Made by a program: the position numbers and the translations under genes. Positions 1-9,500 of a stretch of 64,000 nucleotides of DNA are shown one piece after another. Positions within the stretch are counted from its first letter, which is position 1, and each line of letters opens with the position of its first letter. This DNA is from Parietichytrium sp. I65-24A (lineage: Eukaryota > Sar > Bigyra > Thraustochytrida > Thraustochytriidae). Under the pieces are notes generated by a model. It was given only the letters and a program-made list of their open reading frames with translations. It searched no databases and was not told where the DNA came from. The stretch spans positions 14,657 through 78,656 of the forward strand of contig BLSF01000026.1 in NCBI GenBank assembly GCA_012862575.1, read 5' to 3'.

Positions 1-246
1 GCTAGATTAGCTAGAGAACGTCGAGGAGGAATGAGCTGCAATGAAAACTTTCAAGGTTTTTGGTGCCCAATTAAAAAAGATATCATCGGATGATCACTTT
101 TAATTTGTTACACAAGCTTGCTTTCTCACGGTGCTCGTCATTACATCCGCAGAGTATAATGGACATATTCATTTCATTGGTGCTAGGGGAAATTGTGCAA
201 TATCTTTGAATGTGAAAAGTTGGGAATCGCATCGCCAGAACGGTCC

Positions 247-969
247 TCATCTTATCGAAGTTCTCGAGGCGAAAGATTCAAGCTTGACCTCTTCGAACAT
301 GGAAGATACCAAGAGGTCATTCACGAATGACCGCACTCGCTTGCAAGTCTTTTCGATTTCAGCTTCGTTTGCAGCCATAGCTCTTACAGTGACGATGAAG
401 GGGGACTCTTCAACGCTTGCAAAGCCCTGCGGCACTATAAATTTATCTCCTTCGAGGGTTGGCATCAGGCGAAATAGCTCGATTTCCAGCCCATCTCGAT
501 TTAATATCTTTTCGCCGGAATAGCACACCTGGTACGTTTTTTGAAATCCCATGGCCTCTAAAATCTGCTCCAAGTGGCCTGCAACCGCGATGCGGGTCAC
601 GCTTCTAACCGCAGTGTCAAAAGCTTTCAGACTAGCCTTCTGGTAAAGGCCGTATTGGTGAACTTCGACTCTCTCGTCCGGACTTGCACCTGCCAGTTTG
701 TGCGCTTGTCCGGCGCAACAGATACGCATCTTCTTCCCACAACACACCTGGTCTCCGCGGGTGCGCCTCACCCTTATCTCTTGTACGGCGCCTCCATGAG
801 ACCCGTGGCCTTGACGCCGCACGTAGACCACCTCGTGAACGCGAAAATTATCCACACGCAAGCAACCATCGTCACACAGCGCGTGGACTCTGCTTCTTGC
901 GTTATCACCACCGCAAGCCACGCCGTTCACGACGCACTCATATTCGTACGCTCCGCGCGCTCCAGCCAT
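247..969 (-). CDS. MED18: Mediator complex subunit 18 (MED18/Srb5-like), 240 aa
   Basis: MED18 belongs to the Mediator head module, which links transcription factors to RNA polymerase II in the nucleus. The N-terminus (residues about 8-50) has the family's opening pattern, a YECVVNG strand followed by a leucine/valine helix and an RVHEVVY strand. The C-terminal half matches the family core: a helix ending EAMGFQKTYQVCYSG, the strand EIELFRLM, then a strand (FIVTVRAMAANE) and a last helix EKTCKRVRSFVNDLL. In known MED18 proteins this region reads EMGF or ALGY, then a Lys/Phe-rich strand, then a two-strand end. A Cys- and Arg-rich insertion (about residues 65-100) is atypical. The first in-frame ATG is at 969. 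The length suits the family (about 200-240 aa). Assigned by remembered family pattern, not alignment. Confidence 0.72.
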   Translation of the reverse strand: MAGARGAYEYECVVNGVACGGDNARSRVHALCDDGCLRVDNFRVHEVVYVRRQGHGSHGGAVQEIRVRRTRGDQVCCGKKMRICCAGQAHKLAGASPDERVEVHQYGLYQKASLKAFDTAVRSVTRIAVAGHLEQILEAMGFQKTYQVCYSGEKILNRDGLEIELFRLMPTLEGDKFIVPQGFASVEESPFIVTVRAMAANEAEIEKTCKRVRSFVNDLLVSSMFEEVKLESFASRTSIR

Positions 970-1723
970 GTCCCCCGCGGCCACCACTCTCACTGCCCAC
1001 GCGTGAGTTTCCGTTCTTGCGCTTCTCCACAGCTCCGTGATCGATCCCGGTCGCAGAAGTCCTAACCTAAGGAAGTCCCATGGCTTGGAAAACAAGCTCT
1101 CGAGGGCCGGTAGACACACGTAGTACTGATTCCATTAGCCGGATAGAATTTGGATAACGATTGCTACATTTCCAACAACAGCTCGTTGGTTACTCAGAGA
1201 GAATTTGCAGGCAAGGTTCGCAGGTCAAGCTGTGGTGCGAGTACTCGAGAACTGAAGGACCAGTGTTGGCACTTCAAAGTCTACACCCCACTACTGCACA
1301 CTCGAGAATCAAGAAACCGAAATTGAGCAAATTGAGCTTTGTGGCAGTGCTCTTGGAATAAGGCAATTCCAACAAAGCACACATCCAACAAAAGAATGAT
1401 CGCGAAAAAACCGTTTTCATCTCAACAACAAAAAGCGAGTAAACAACACTATTTAGCAATTATTAAAATGGTGTGGGGAAATAGGGCAACACCAACTGAA
1501 GTTGACGTTGAATTTCGCCAATTAAGCTTCTGTAAATTACCAAGCGCAAGTGCCAGAAGAAAATATTATGGAGAGGTAGGTATTATGACTGAGGTCTTTG
1601 CGCCACAAACGAGCATCGCTAAAGCACCGGGAAGTTTCGCAGCTCTGAGGTATCGCTCTTTTCGCTTGGCGCAGATGTGCATCTAAGATACTCTGAGGCG
1701 CACGGAAGGAAGATCCGCTTCCG
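970..1723. other. Intergenic spacer between MED18 and the first METTL21-type methyltransferase
   Basis: About 750 bp with no supported gene. Short open frames exist on both strands but have no recognisable domain. The spacer must hold the MED18 promoter on its left side and the 3' end of the methyltransferase transcript on its right. Confidence 0.6.
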
Positions 1724-2401
1724 TTATTTAGTGAATTTGTGAATCTCAAATTGATCTCGCGTGAGATTCATGTTGTCGTAAATCGCAGATTGGGGGTTCT
1801 CCAGCACAGTGTGAAGCCGAAACTTCTCTTCTACAATCTGAAGAAATTCTTCCAGACCATCGTTTGGCCTACGGACAGAGCATATTATGACGGATTCCCT
1901 GCAAATCGCCTCGAGCACGCTAATCAGGGCCTCCCAGCTTGCTCTTCCGTACACATCAGTAGAGACGCAGTCGGAAGCAATAACGAGATCTGCCTCTCCG
2001 TAGGTAGAGACAAAGCCCATCGCGGACTGCGCGCCCCAGGTGAGCTCCACGGATGAGACCACGCCATCAGGCCAACATGTCCGATTTTTCTCCACACACT
2101 GCACCAAGGCGCTCATGTACTCAGACATGTCTGTTAAAATGACCCTCTTTGCGCCGAGTCGAGCGGCGGTCATGCCGGGAAGGCCACAACACGCGCCAAG
2201 TTCGACAACCAGTTTACCTTCGACTGGGATTACACCGTCTTCAAGAGCTTGCGCCAAAACAATGCTTGCGTCCCAGACTATGGCACCCCAGGAAGCACCT
2301 TGAAAGAGGGGCTGCATGCTTTGTTCGCTCTCAGTGGAGTCCGTACTCAAGTCAAGCTCAACGCCACCTACTTGCACGGAGGTGCCCTTCACGACGACCA
2401 T
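1724..2401 (-). CDS. METTL21-type (Methyltransf_16) SAM-dependent protein-lysine methyltransferase, 225 aa
   Basis: Probable class I S-adenosylmethionine methyltransferase of the family that methylates lysines of chaperones, elongation factors and other cytosolic proteins. Visible motifs: a lead-in GASWGAIVWDASIVLAQAL (the W-x-x-G/A-x-x-L-A pattern of the family), SAM-binding motif I as VVELGACCGLPGMTAARLGA, and the acidic loop RVILTDM. The post-motif segment is LVIASDCVSTD, where family members usually have a D-x-x-Y substrate loop; here it reads SDCV, so the aromatic residue is changed. The usual third glycine of motif I is a cysteine in GACCGLPG, a common variant in this family. The first in-frame ATG is at 2401. 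The substrate cannot be told. It is transcribed away from RFC2. Confidence 0.75.
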   Translation of the reverse strand: MVVVKGTSVQVGGVELDLSTDSTESEQSMQPLFQGASWGAIVWDASIVLAQALEDGVIPVEGKLVVELGACCGLPGMTAARLGAKRVILTDMSEYMSALVQCVEKNRTCWPDGVVSSVELTWGAQSAMGFVSTYGEADLVIASDCVSTDVYGRASWEALISVLEAICRESVIICSVRRPNDGLEEFLQIVEEKFRLHTVLENPQSAIYDNMNLTRDQFEIHKFTK

Positions 2402-3061
2402 TTTCGCGCTCGATGTGTCCCAAGACCTGTGGCCCTCCACACATTCTCCGCCAAGCGAGCTAGGCAGAAATGGGCCGAAAGGAAGCCCAATGCGCGTCAC
2501 CGCCCACAGTGTCCGCGGAGTGCACAGAGAGTGCTACACTAGAACCGTGTGCACAAGAGTGTACTCAAGCACCAGCGAGCAATGAGTTGCATTTCCAGTA
2601 GATCCAGTAGTGGCGAACAAGGCGAACGACTGGAATCGCTTATATATGCCTATATATGTGGATGCACGGGTAGTACCAAGTACTACCCACGTTATCAGTA
2701 ATCGTCGTACTGCGAGCTCTACTACTGCTAATAATCATCACCTCGAGTATTAGGACCGGACTAACCACTCTAATTTGCCGTAGTGAGACTCTAGCTAGAG
2801 TGCAGCGTCGCCCCAGGGTCTGCCGAGGGAAAGAGCAGAGCACTTGGACCAAATTCGGATGAGATTTTTAAAAAAGAATCTCTATTTTGAAAAACTCGCA
2901 TCTCTAATCAAGTCTACTTGTCGTGAGCGCTTCGGGACGGATCTCACGCGAGCCAGCTGCGACGTCGAGGGCTTTATTCCCCGCACCCACAAGAGCTCGC
3001 GTGAACAAAGAGAGAGGGCGGCCAGCGACTTTTCACTTCCGAAGGCGTCGAACAGAGCAAG
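2402..3061. promoter_or_regulatory. Divergent promoter region between the methyltransferase and RFC2
   Basis: This 660 bp spacer separates the 5' ends of two divergently transcribed genes, so it should contain both promoters. A TATA-rich stretch (tatatatgcctatatatg) lies near 2641-2658. No coding sequence was recognised. Confidence 0.5.
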
Positions 3062-4136
3062 ATGTCATCATCTTCATCGTCAAGCCTGCAGCAAGCTGCT
3101 GCGAAGGCGCCTGAAGTACCTTGGGTGGAGAAGTTCCGACCCAAAAAAGTAAGTGTATAAATCTCTTCTCATGGGGAATTTGGTGTCAATAGTAGGTCTC
3201 TGACTTGCCTTGATAAAACCTGCGCAGCTCAAGGACATCGTAGGAAACCAGGAGACTGTCAAAAGGCTCGAGATTATCGCGCAACAGGGAAACTGTCCGA
3301 ACATCATCATCGCTGGGCCTCCGGGGACAGGGAAGACCACAAGTATTCTCTGTCTTGCCCACGAAATGCTTGGCGAAAGCTACAAAGAGGGCGTTTTGGA
3401 GCTCAACGCATCTGACGACCGTGGTATCGGCGTTGTGCGAAACAAGATTAAGATGTTCGCCCAAAAGAAGGTCAGCCTGCCTCCTGGCGCGCACAAAATC
3501 GTCATCCTGGATGAGGCAGACAGCATGACTACTGGCGCCCAGCAGGCGCTGCGCCGAACAATGGAGATTTACTCGTCTTCGACGAGATTCGCCCTCGCCT
3601 GCAATACGAGCTCCAAAATTATTGATCCTATTCAGAGTCGATGCGCCATTTTGCGCTACTCACGGCTCAGTGATGCAGAGGTGCTTTCGCGTCTTAAAAT
3701 CGTCTGCGAAATGGAAAAGGTTCCCTACACTGATGACGGCCTGGAAGCGTTAATCTTCTCTGCAGAAGGTGATATGCGCAACGCTCTGAATAATTTGCAG
3801 TCCACGAGCGCAGGGTTTGGCTCCGTGACTGGAGCCAATGTCTTCAAGGTGTGTGATCAGCCTCATCCGGGTATCGTACAGAAAATGATTGGCGCTTGCA
3901 ACCAAGGAGATATTGACACTGCGTGCGGTCTCATGAAGCAGCTCTTTGACTATGGTTATGCTTCTGTTGACCTAATCAGTACGATATTTAGGGTCTGCAA
4001 GTCTTTCAAGATGGAGGAGAGGAAGAAACTCGCCTACATCCGGGAGGTGGGGGTATCGCACATGCGGATTGTCGAAGGGTCGGATAGCCTGTTGCAGCTA
4101 TGCGGCTTGCTCGCGCGACTCTGCGAACTTTCTTGA
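3062..4136 (+). CDS. RFC2: Replication factor C small subunit (human RFC2 / yeast Rfc4 type), 331 aa, one intron
   Basis: RFC2 is one of the AAA+ small subunits of the clamp loader that opens and places PCNA on primed DNA during replication and repair. Exon 1 is 3062..3148 (29 codons, ending WVEKFRPKK). A 79 bp phase-0 intron spans 3149..3227 with donor GTAAGT and acceptor CAG. Exon 2 is 3228..4136 and resumes [14 protein letters not shown]. The protein shows Walker A GPPGTGKT, Walker B ILDEAD, the SRC arginine-finger motif [10 protein letters not shown] and the subtype-specific [10 protein letters not shown], matching the RFC2 subtype rather than RFC3, RFC4 or RFC5. Splicing joins the RFC box II (EKFRP) to the DIVGN motif exactly as in the family, which supports the intron. 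It ends 230 bp from the convergent gene at 4367. Confidence 0.96.
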
Positions 4137-4366
4137 TTGAATGTGATCTCGGCTCTTGGCCTTGGGCTGCGACACGTGTGTTTCGGTAGCAAAGCGATCC
4201 CTGCCAGCCATTGTGCTGACACGTTGCTGCTGAGTCTCCAGGCGAATCCTGCATTTTACAATTGTTCTGAGGAGTCGGGTTTACGAGGTTGTTTCATTGA
4301 GTGTAAGGTTGCAAGTTATAGATATGGGAGATAGAATATATAAATTTATCATTGTTCAGATTCTGG

Positions 4367-6529
4367 TCATGGTAGTATGTTCACTTCCAAACTGTCGTGT
4401 TGGTGGATGTCCGAAGACTCTGAATTTGACTCAGAGCTACGCCTCGGCTTGCGTTTCTTGGCACATACGGTGCAAGCATTGCAAATGTGGCGAACTCGAT
4501 ACTCAATGTCATCGTCCGACCATTCTTCGCCCCAGTGCATTCCATCACGGATCTTTGCAAAGTCCATGCCATGGCTGATATGGAGAACCAACAGCATACG
4601 AAGCTGACGCGACTTCACTTTTGTCCACGCCTCCAGGAACTCTTTTTCAGGCAGCGCCCGGAGCGCCCCAAGGCCGTACGAGGAGCAAACGTCACAGACG
4701 CACTTGCGAAGCACTTCGGTTTCGATTTTGGCAATGGGAAACCCCATAAGCGACTCCAGATGTGACCCGTCGCCAACAAATGTGGCCTCTGGGGTGTCTG
4801 GCAGTGGTTCTCCAGCCTTGTACGTCCGAATCAAGTGAAAGCGATCGTGAAATACCTTGTGTAGCCTCATTGCAGTGTCCAAGTGAGCTTCTGTAAAAGG
4901 CACAACTTCCTGTCCGTGTTTTTTATGAGCATCGCCGCGCTTTTCCTGAAGCAAATGCCTACAACGATGCTTGACGCGGCCATAGGAGAATTTCGTCTGC
5001 AGGGAGGTGTTGAGTGACTCTTTCACTGCCTCCCAGCGACGGCCCTTTTCGATCATAGCATCAATGAGTGGCAAGTTATCGCTAATCTGCCATTTCTTGT
5101 ACCGGTCCGGGAGCGACCCCTGCCCCAGCTTGCTGCTTCGTTGTGAGGGCTCTTCAAACCGTGAGTCGCTGAAGCCAGTCGCGCAAGTACTCGGAAACAC
5201 ACTTGCTTGAGTTGCGGAGAAGGCTGGTGGCGCTGAGGTGTGGCCGATAGACCCAAACTGATCATGGGATGCCGATAAGGCCCCATAGCGAGCCATCGCT
5301 GAGAGCCCTTCGTCCGTGAGACGCTGTTTCTTCGTTGCGTGCATGAAGGAATTCACGAGCGGAAGACTCGAATCGGTCTGCACACGACGTAGCATTGAAG
5401 TGTGAGCCAGTGAGTCGGGCCCCGAGGAGACCCCTTCAAGCAGCGACTTGCGCTTTCTATTCAATTTATGCTCCGAAACTGCTGTATCATCAACACCTGT
5501 CATTGAGGTGTGTTCCGAAGTGTGAGTGGTTGGAGTGTTTGCAACACGATCTCCATCAGGCGACATCATCTTGCGGAACTGGTAAATCCTGTACAGGTGG
5601 TCAATTGCTGGATATTCAGTGGTGGGCTTCCCCGCCGCCATCTTTGCATACATCGAAGACGCGCCTCCGGGATCGAGCCTCCCTGAACCACTCATTGGGT
5701 TAGATGAGGAGACGGGCCCGTGGTTAGCAAAGAGGTCAAGTAAACTCGCGCTGGGCGTTCGACCACCACTAGAGGCAGATCCGAGTTGTGGGGAAAGGGT
5801 TTTGCTATACCGTGGCGTGTCACCTTGCTTGTGCTCCATGTTATGATGCTGCAATGTCGACATAATTGGAAACCCCTGAGGCTGGCTATACTTTTCGCGA
5901 CCCGAGCTAGAAGGTCGAGACCCTCCTGCTGGCTGAAAATGCCGCGGAGAACTAACAAGGGTGGTGTTGTGATTGTTGTTGTTGTTGTTGCTGCTGCTGC
6001 TGCTGCTGCTAGTGATAGGACCGCAATTGCTTGAGGGGCGATGGTTTGAAAATTTTCGAGACGATGAAGCAGATACGGCTGGATGTGGCGAGACGTACTC
6101 TGATGCACCAACCTGCTGACTTCTTACGAGAGATTGCAAAATAGACCTAGCTAAGCTCTCCTCGCTGATTTGATTGTGTGCAGGATTGAGACCTTGGTAC
6201 GCTTCTCGCCGCAGAGTCTCGTCAGGCTGGAAGATCAAGTTCTGGTACGGTGATTGCGGAAGTCCGTGAGTGAGTAGATTCCTATTGTTTGAGCCACCAG
6301 CACGTTCTGAACGCGAGTCTGATTGCTGAGCATTGTTGCTCAACATTTGACTTAATATCGCCGATGTCACGCTTGGGTCCATTTGCCGAAGGAGAGAAGC
6401 GAGCTTGTCAGAGTCTGAGCTTGCATTGCCTTCACCGGGCGGCTGAGGGGACGGCGGCTTATCAGGCCGTCTCATAATTGTTTGGTCTTCTCTTTCCTTG
6501 CTGTGAACGACGAAGGTTGGCTGCCTCAT
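4367..6529 (-). CDS. Ser/Asn/Gln-rich protein with a C-terminal putative Myb/SANT-like region, 720 aa
   Basis: No clear family. The first two thirds are low complexity: proline-rich residues near 25-35, then long Ser, Asn and His stretches (a Ser run passing into an Asn run around residue 180, encoded by gct/gtt triplets near 5965-6010) and many phosphorylatable Ser-Pro sites. From about residue 475 the sequence becomes ordered: a KKWQ...LIDAMIEKGRRWEAV...SYGRVKHRCRHLL pattern resembles a Myb/SANT or trihelix fold with spaced tryptophans and a basic third helix. After that come two Cys pairs (CVCDVC and CNACTVC) that could bind zinc, and a basic KKRKPRRSS tail that could be a nuclear signal. 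I infer a nuclear DNA- or chromatin-binding protein. The ATG at 6529 opens the frame, and intact low-complexity coding over 2 kb supports a real gene. Confidence 0.75.
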   Translation of the reverse strand: MRQPTFVVHSKEREDQTIMRRPDKPPSPQPPGEGNASSDSDKLASLLRQMDPSVTSAILSQMLSNNAQQSDSRSERAGGSNNRNLLTHGLPQSPYQNLIFQPDETLRREAYQGLNPAHNQISEESLARSILQSLVRSQQVGASEYVSPHPAVSASSSRKFSNHRPSSNCGPITSSSSSSSNNNNNNHNTTLVSSPRHFQPAGGSRPSSSGREKYSQPQGFPIMSTLQHHNMEHKQGDTPRYSKTLSPQLGSASSGGRTPSASLLDLFANHGPVSSSNPMSGSGRLDPGGASSMYAKMAAGKPTTEYPAIDHLYRIYQFRKMMSPDGDRVANTPTTHTSEHTSMTGVDDTAVSEHKLNRKRKSLLEGVSSGPDSLAHTSMLRRVQTDSSLPLVNSFMHATKKQRLTDEGLSAMARYGALSASHDQFGSIGHTSAPPAFSATQASVFPSTCATGFSDSRFEEPSQRSSKLGQGSLPDRYKKWQISDNLPLIDAMIEKGRRWEAVKESLNTSLQTKFSYGRVKHRCRHLLQEKRGDAHKKHGQEVVPFTEAHLDTAMRLHKVFHDRFHLIRTYKAGEPLPDTPEATFVGDGSHLESLMGFPIAKIETEVLRKCVCDVCSSYGLGALRALPEKEFLEAWTKVKSRQLRMLLVLHISHGMDFAKIRDGMHWGEEWSDDDIEYRVRHICNACTVCAKKRKPRRSSESNSESSDIHQHDSLEVNILP

Positions 6530-9500
6530 TCAGACCTCAAAGAGCCACAATACCGATCGGCCGGCCGTACTCCACCACGAACTCGCGCTTCGCGCAAGCA
6601 CAGCAAAGTTTCCCTGGCCGCCAAGTCTGCAAAGCTGTTCGCCGAACGTGCACTTTTGGATGCTAGCTAGCGAGGGGAAATTAAATCACAAAACTTCAAC
6701 GTAAGTTTGACAAATCGCGGCGTGAAGAAAATACACCAGGAACCTTCGGATGAGATTTTGAAGCCAGGTATTGACTTGAAGAGGTCACGAGAGGCTGGGT
6801 TTTGGCTCCTACAAAGACGTCAACATCCCCGAGCCGTGCCAGAACAAAATCGCCAGCAGAGTGTCTCTTTGATCGGCACCAAGACTTTGATGCTCTTTTC
6901 CGTCCCCACTTTGTTCGTAGTGGCGAACAGGACACCCGAGCTGGCAGTCAACGCTCTCCGTCTCGAAAGGACCTGTCTGTCCCTTACTCTTTCGGGCACA
7001 CACAAACACACGCCCGACTTGCGCAAAGACTGTGCGGGGCGGCGCCGAGGCAAGCTAGTCTGTTCTGTGCAGGCAGTCACCGGATGGGCAACCTTTACTC
7101 TCGATTCAACTTACTTTCCAACTCCAGAGACCAGATTTTGATGTGTCACAGTACTGTAACGAAGTACTCCCTTCCCGGCACTGTGTTCTCACTATTCGTA
7201 GCGATAGCGATATTGACTCGGCGGAGTCAAAACCCTGTCTGGTGGTAAACACTCTCCGGTCGCGAGTTCTCTCCCACCTCTCAAAGGGCTCACGAAGCGA
7301 GCACTAAAGTGCAAGTCGTCGCGAGATGCTTGCAAGTTTGTTTCTCCGGGCCGTTTCGGTCTTCCTTCACTCTACCTACAGAAACCGGACAGAGGAAGCG
7401 CGAGATATGAAAGCAGAGTTAGAAGAGGATCCAAAAAATCCTACAACGACAGCGCACCAGTTTCTCGCTCCTAAACTTGCTTTCTCCCTCTGCTTGCAAA
7501 GTCCCTGTGCTCCTATAGATATCCCTCAAAAGTGGTATCGAGCGTGATAGCATGTAACCGAACAAGTAGATCACGGCCAAAAAAACGATTTTGACGCAAC
7601 TTCACTCTCCCGTCGGCGCAAAAAGGTTGCACCAGAGAATGCCCTTTCTTCTGAGACTGGTTTTATGTGAACCCAATTCGAGGTCCCAAGTGCGCGACAC
7701 ACAAATACGTGTATATATGCATGTATATACACACACCGACGCGACAGACAGAGAGACAAACAAACAACGAAGACAAGACTGTGAGAATCCCCCCACCTAT
7801 TGCAGTATTGAAGACTTCGACGCTTGAACTGGCGTTTCCAGACGCCGACCACGGTTCGATAGAGCTTATAGAAGTAAAGCTTGATTGAGATCACTTTCTA
7901 CTCACTTACCGGTACTACCAGATGAATAGATGAAAAGAAGTCTCTTCTCAACCAAGACTTGCGAGTTTTTAGAATTCAGAAGGCAAGGTGGCGCGATGGT
8001 TCAAACTGACTGTAAATGCTGGTATCGATGGGCCGAATGCCAAAAAATAAAAAACAGCAATCCAGCAGCCTGAGCACTGCTCTTGAGAGAGAGAGAGATC
8101 ACAGTGGGTACTTTTGCGCCTGTCTCCTTCTTCCTTTTGTGTGACCGGTATGAAGAATCGCTTCTCTGCAGTCTGGGTTGACAGTGAGTCCGCTTCTTTT
8201 TCGCTTTCGGACTCAAACTTATCTCAAAGCAAACTTTTCTGGACTGCAAACCTCTAGCGCACCCGTACTGACCCTGAGGAAACAGAGGGTGGGTATAGTA
8301 GTTGATGGGTAGATGGATGAATGGTTTGCTGAGCCTGCCGTGGATAGTGGACACCACCAACCTGTCCTAGTTGTAGTTTGTGGAATGTTGAGAATAATGT
8401 TTGTTAGCGAAAACAGATTTTTTCACCCCCCAAAAAAACAACAAAAAAAACAAACCGTAGTACTACTCTATAGCTGTCCTTCCCACTCCCTTCTCTTTCC
8501 TCGCGATTTCCCGAATGCACGTTTCTCACGTTGAGAGCAGAGATGAGCAGAGCCTGATGCCGACAACACGATGATGCGCTGATGGCCTGCAACTTACAAT
8601 TGTGTAACTGTAGCACCGATTATCGCGCACGCGGTTGCTGCCACTCCGATGCGGTCCGAGCACAGAACAGGAACACCCCAGAAGGCGGAAACCTCGCTGT
8701 GCCTCCACTAATGCGATGCCGAGAGTCCTACCACAATTTACTGCGTAGCCAACGGAGCGCTCCGACTCGACACACTCTCCTTTTCTTTTCGCTCTCCGCC
8801 GCTTCTTTCTCCGCACTCCTTCCTTTTCCCAGCTTGCTTACACAATGAGCTAATCGCAGCAGTAGTGCCTCCGGGTCAGACGAGGTGCTTGCCAATTCCC
8901 GTTACTGTTCTGATAAGGGGAGCTATGGAGTTGCATGAATGAATCGTACAAAAGCCGTGAAAAGTTCGGAAATTCGGGAAACCAAAAAGATACAAACTGA
9001 CAGTGAGAACAAGCCCAAGAAGTCGCAACTTTTCCCACCTCGAAAGCCTTGATCGGATTCGCAAAGCGACAAGCAAACTTACAAACTTACTCCTGTTTGT
9101 GGAGAGACGCGCTCTTCCTCTTGCCTTTTGCTGCTTTCGCGAGTGCGGCGAAGAATTGGCCACCTGGCACAAGACGGAAGATCTGACAGATCTGACAGCA
9201 CAAGCAGCGTTCATCAACAGAATTCAGAACAGAATTCAGAACGGAGTCCAGATCAAATCACCAGTGTGAACACCAACGCCAAGCAGTTCATAGGAAGTAA
9301 ATTCAGAGAGTTAGTACCTGTACGATTTTGCTGCCAGGCTCACTTTCACAGGGCGCGAAGGTATCGTCGGGAGACTTGGAGACAGAAAAGGAGAGAGACG
9401 GTACCAGTATTCTAGCTCGATCTATAGGAGTAGGGAGCAGCGCCACCAAGCCTCACATCTCATACAAAATGGTTTACTCCGAAAGTAAAGGGAACGCAGA

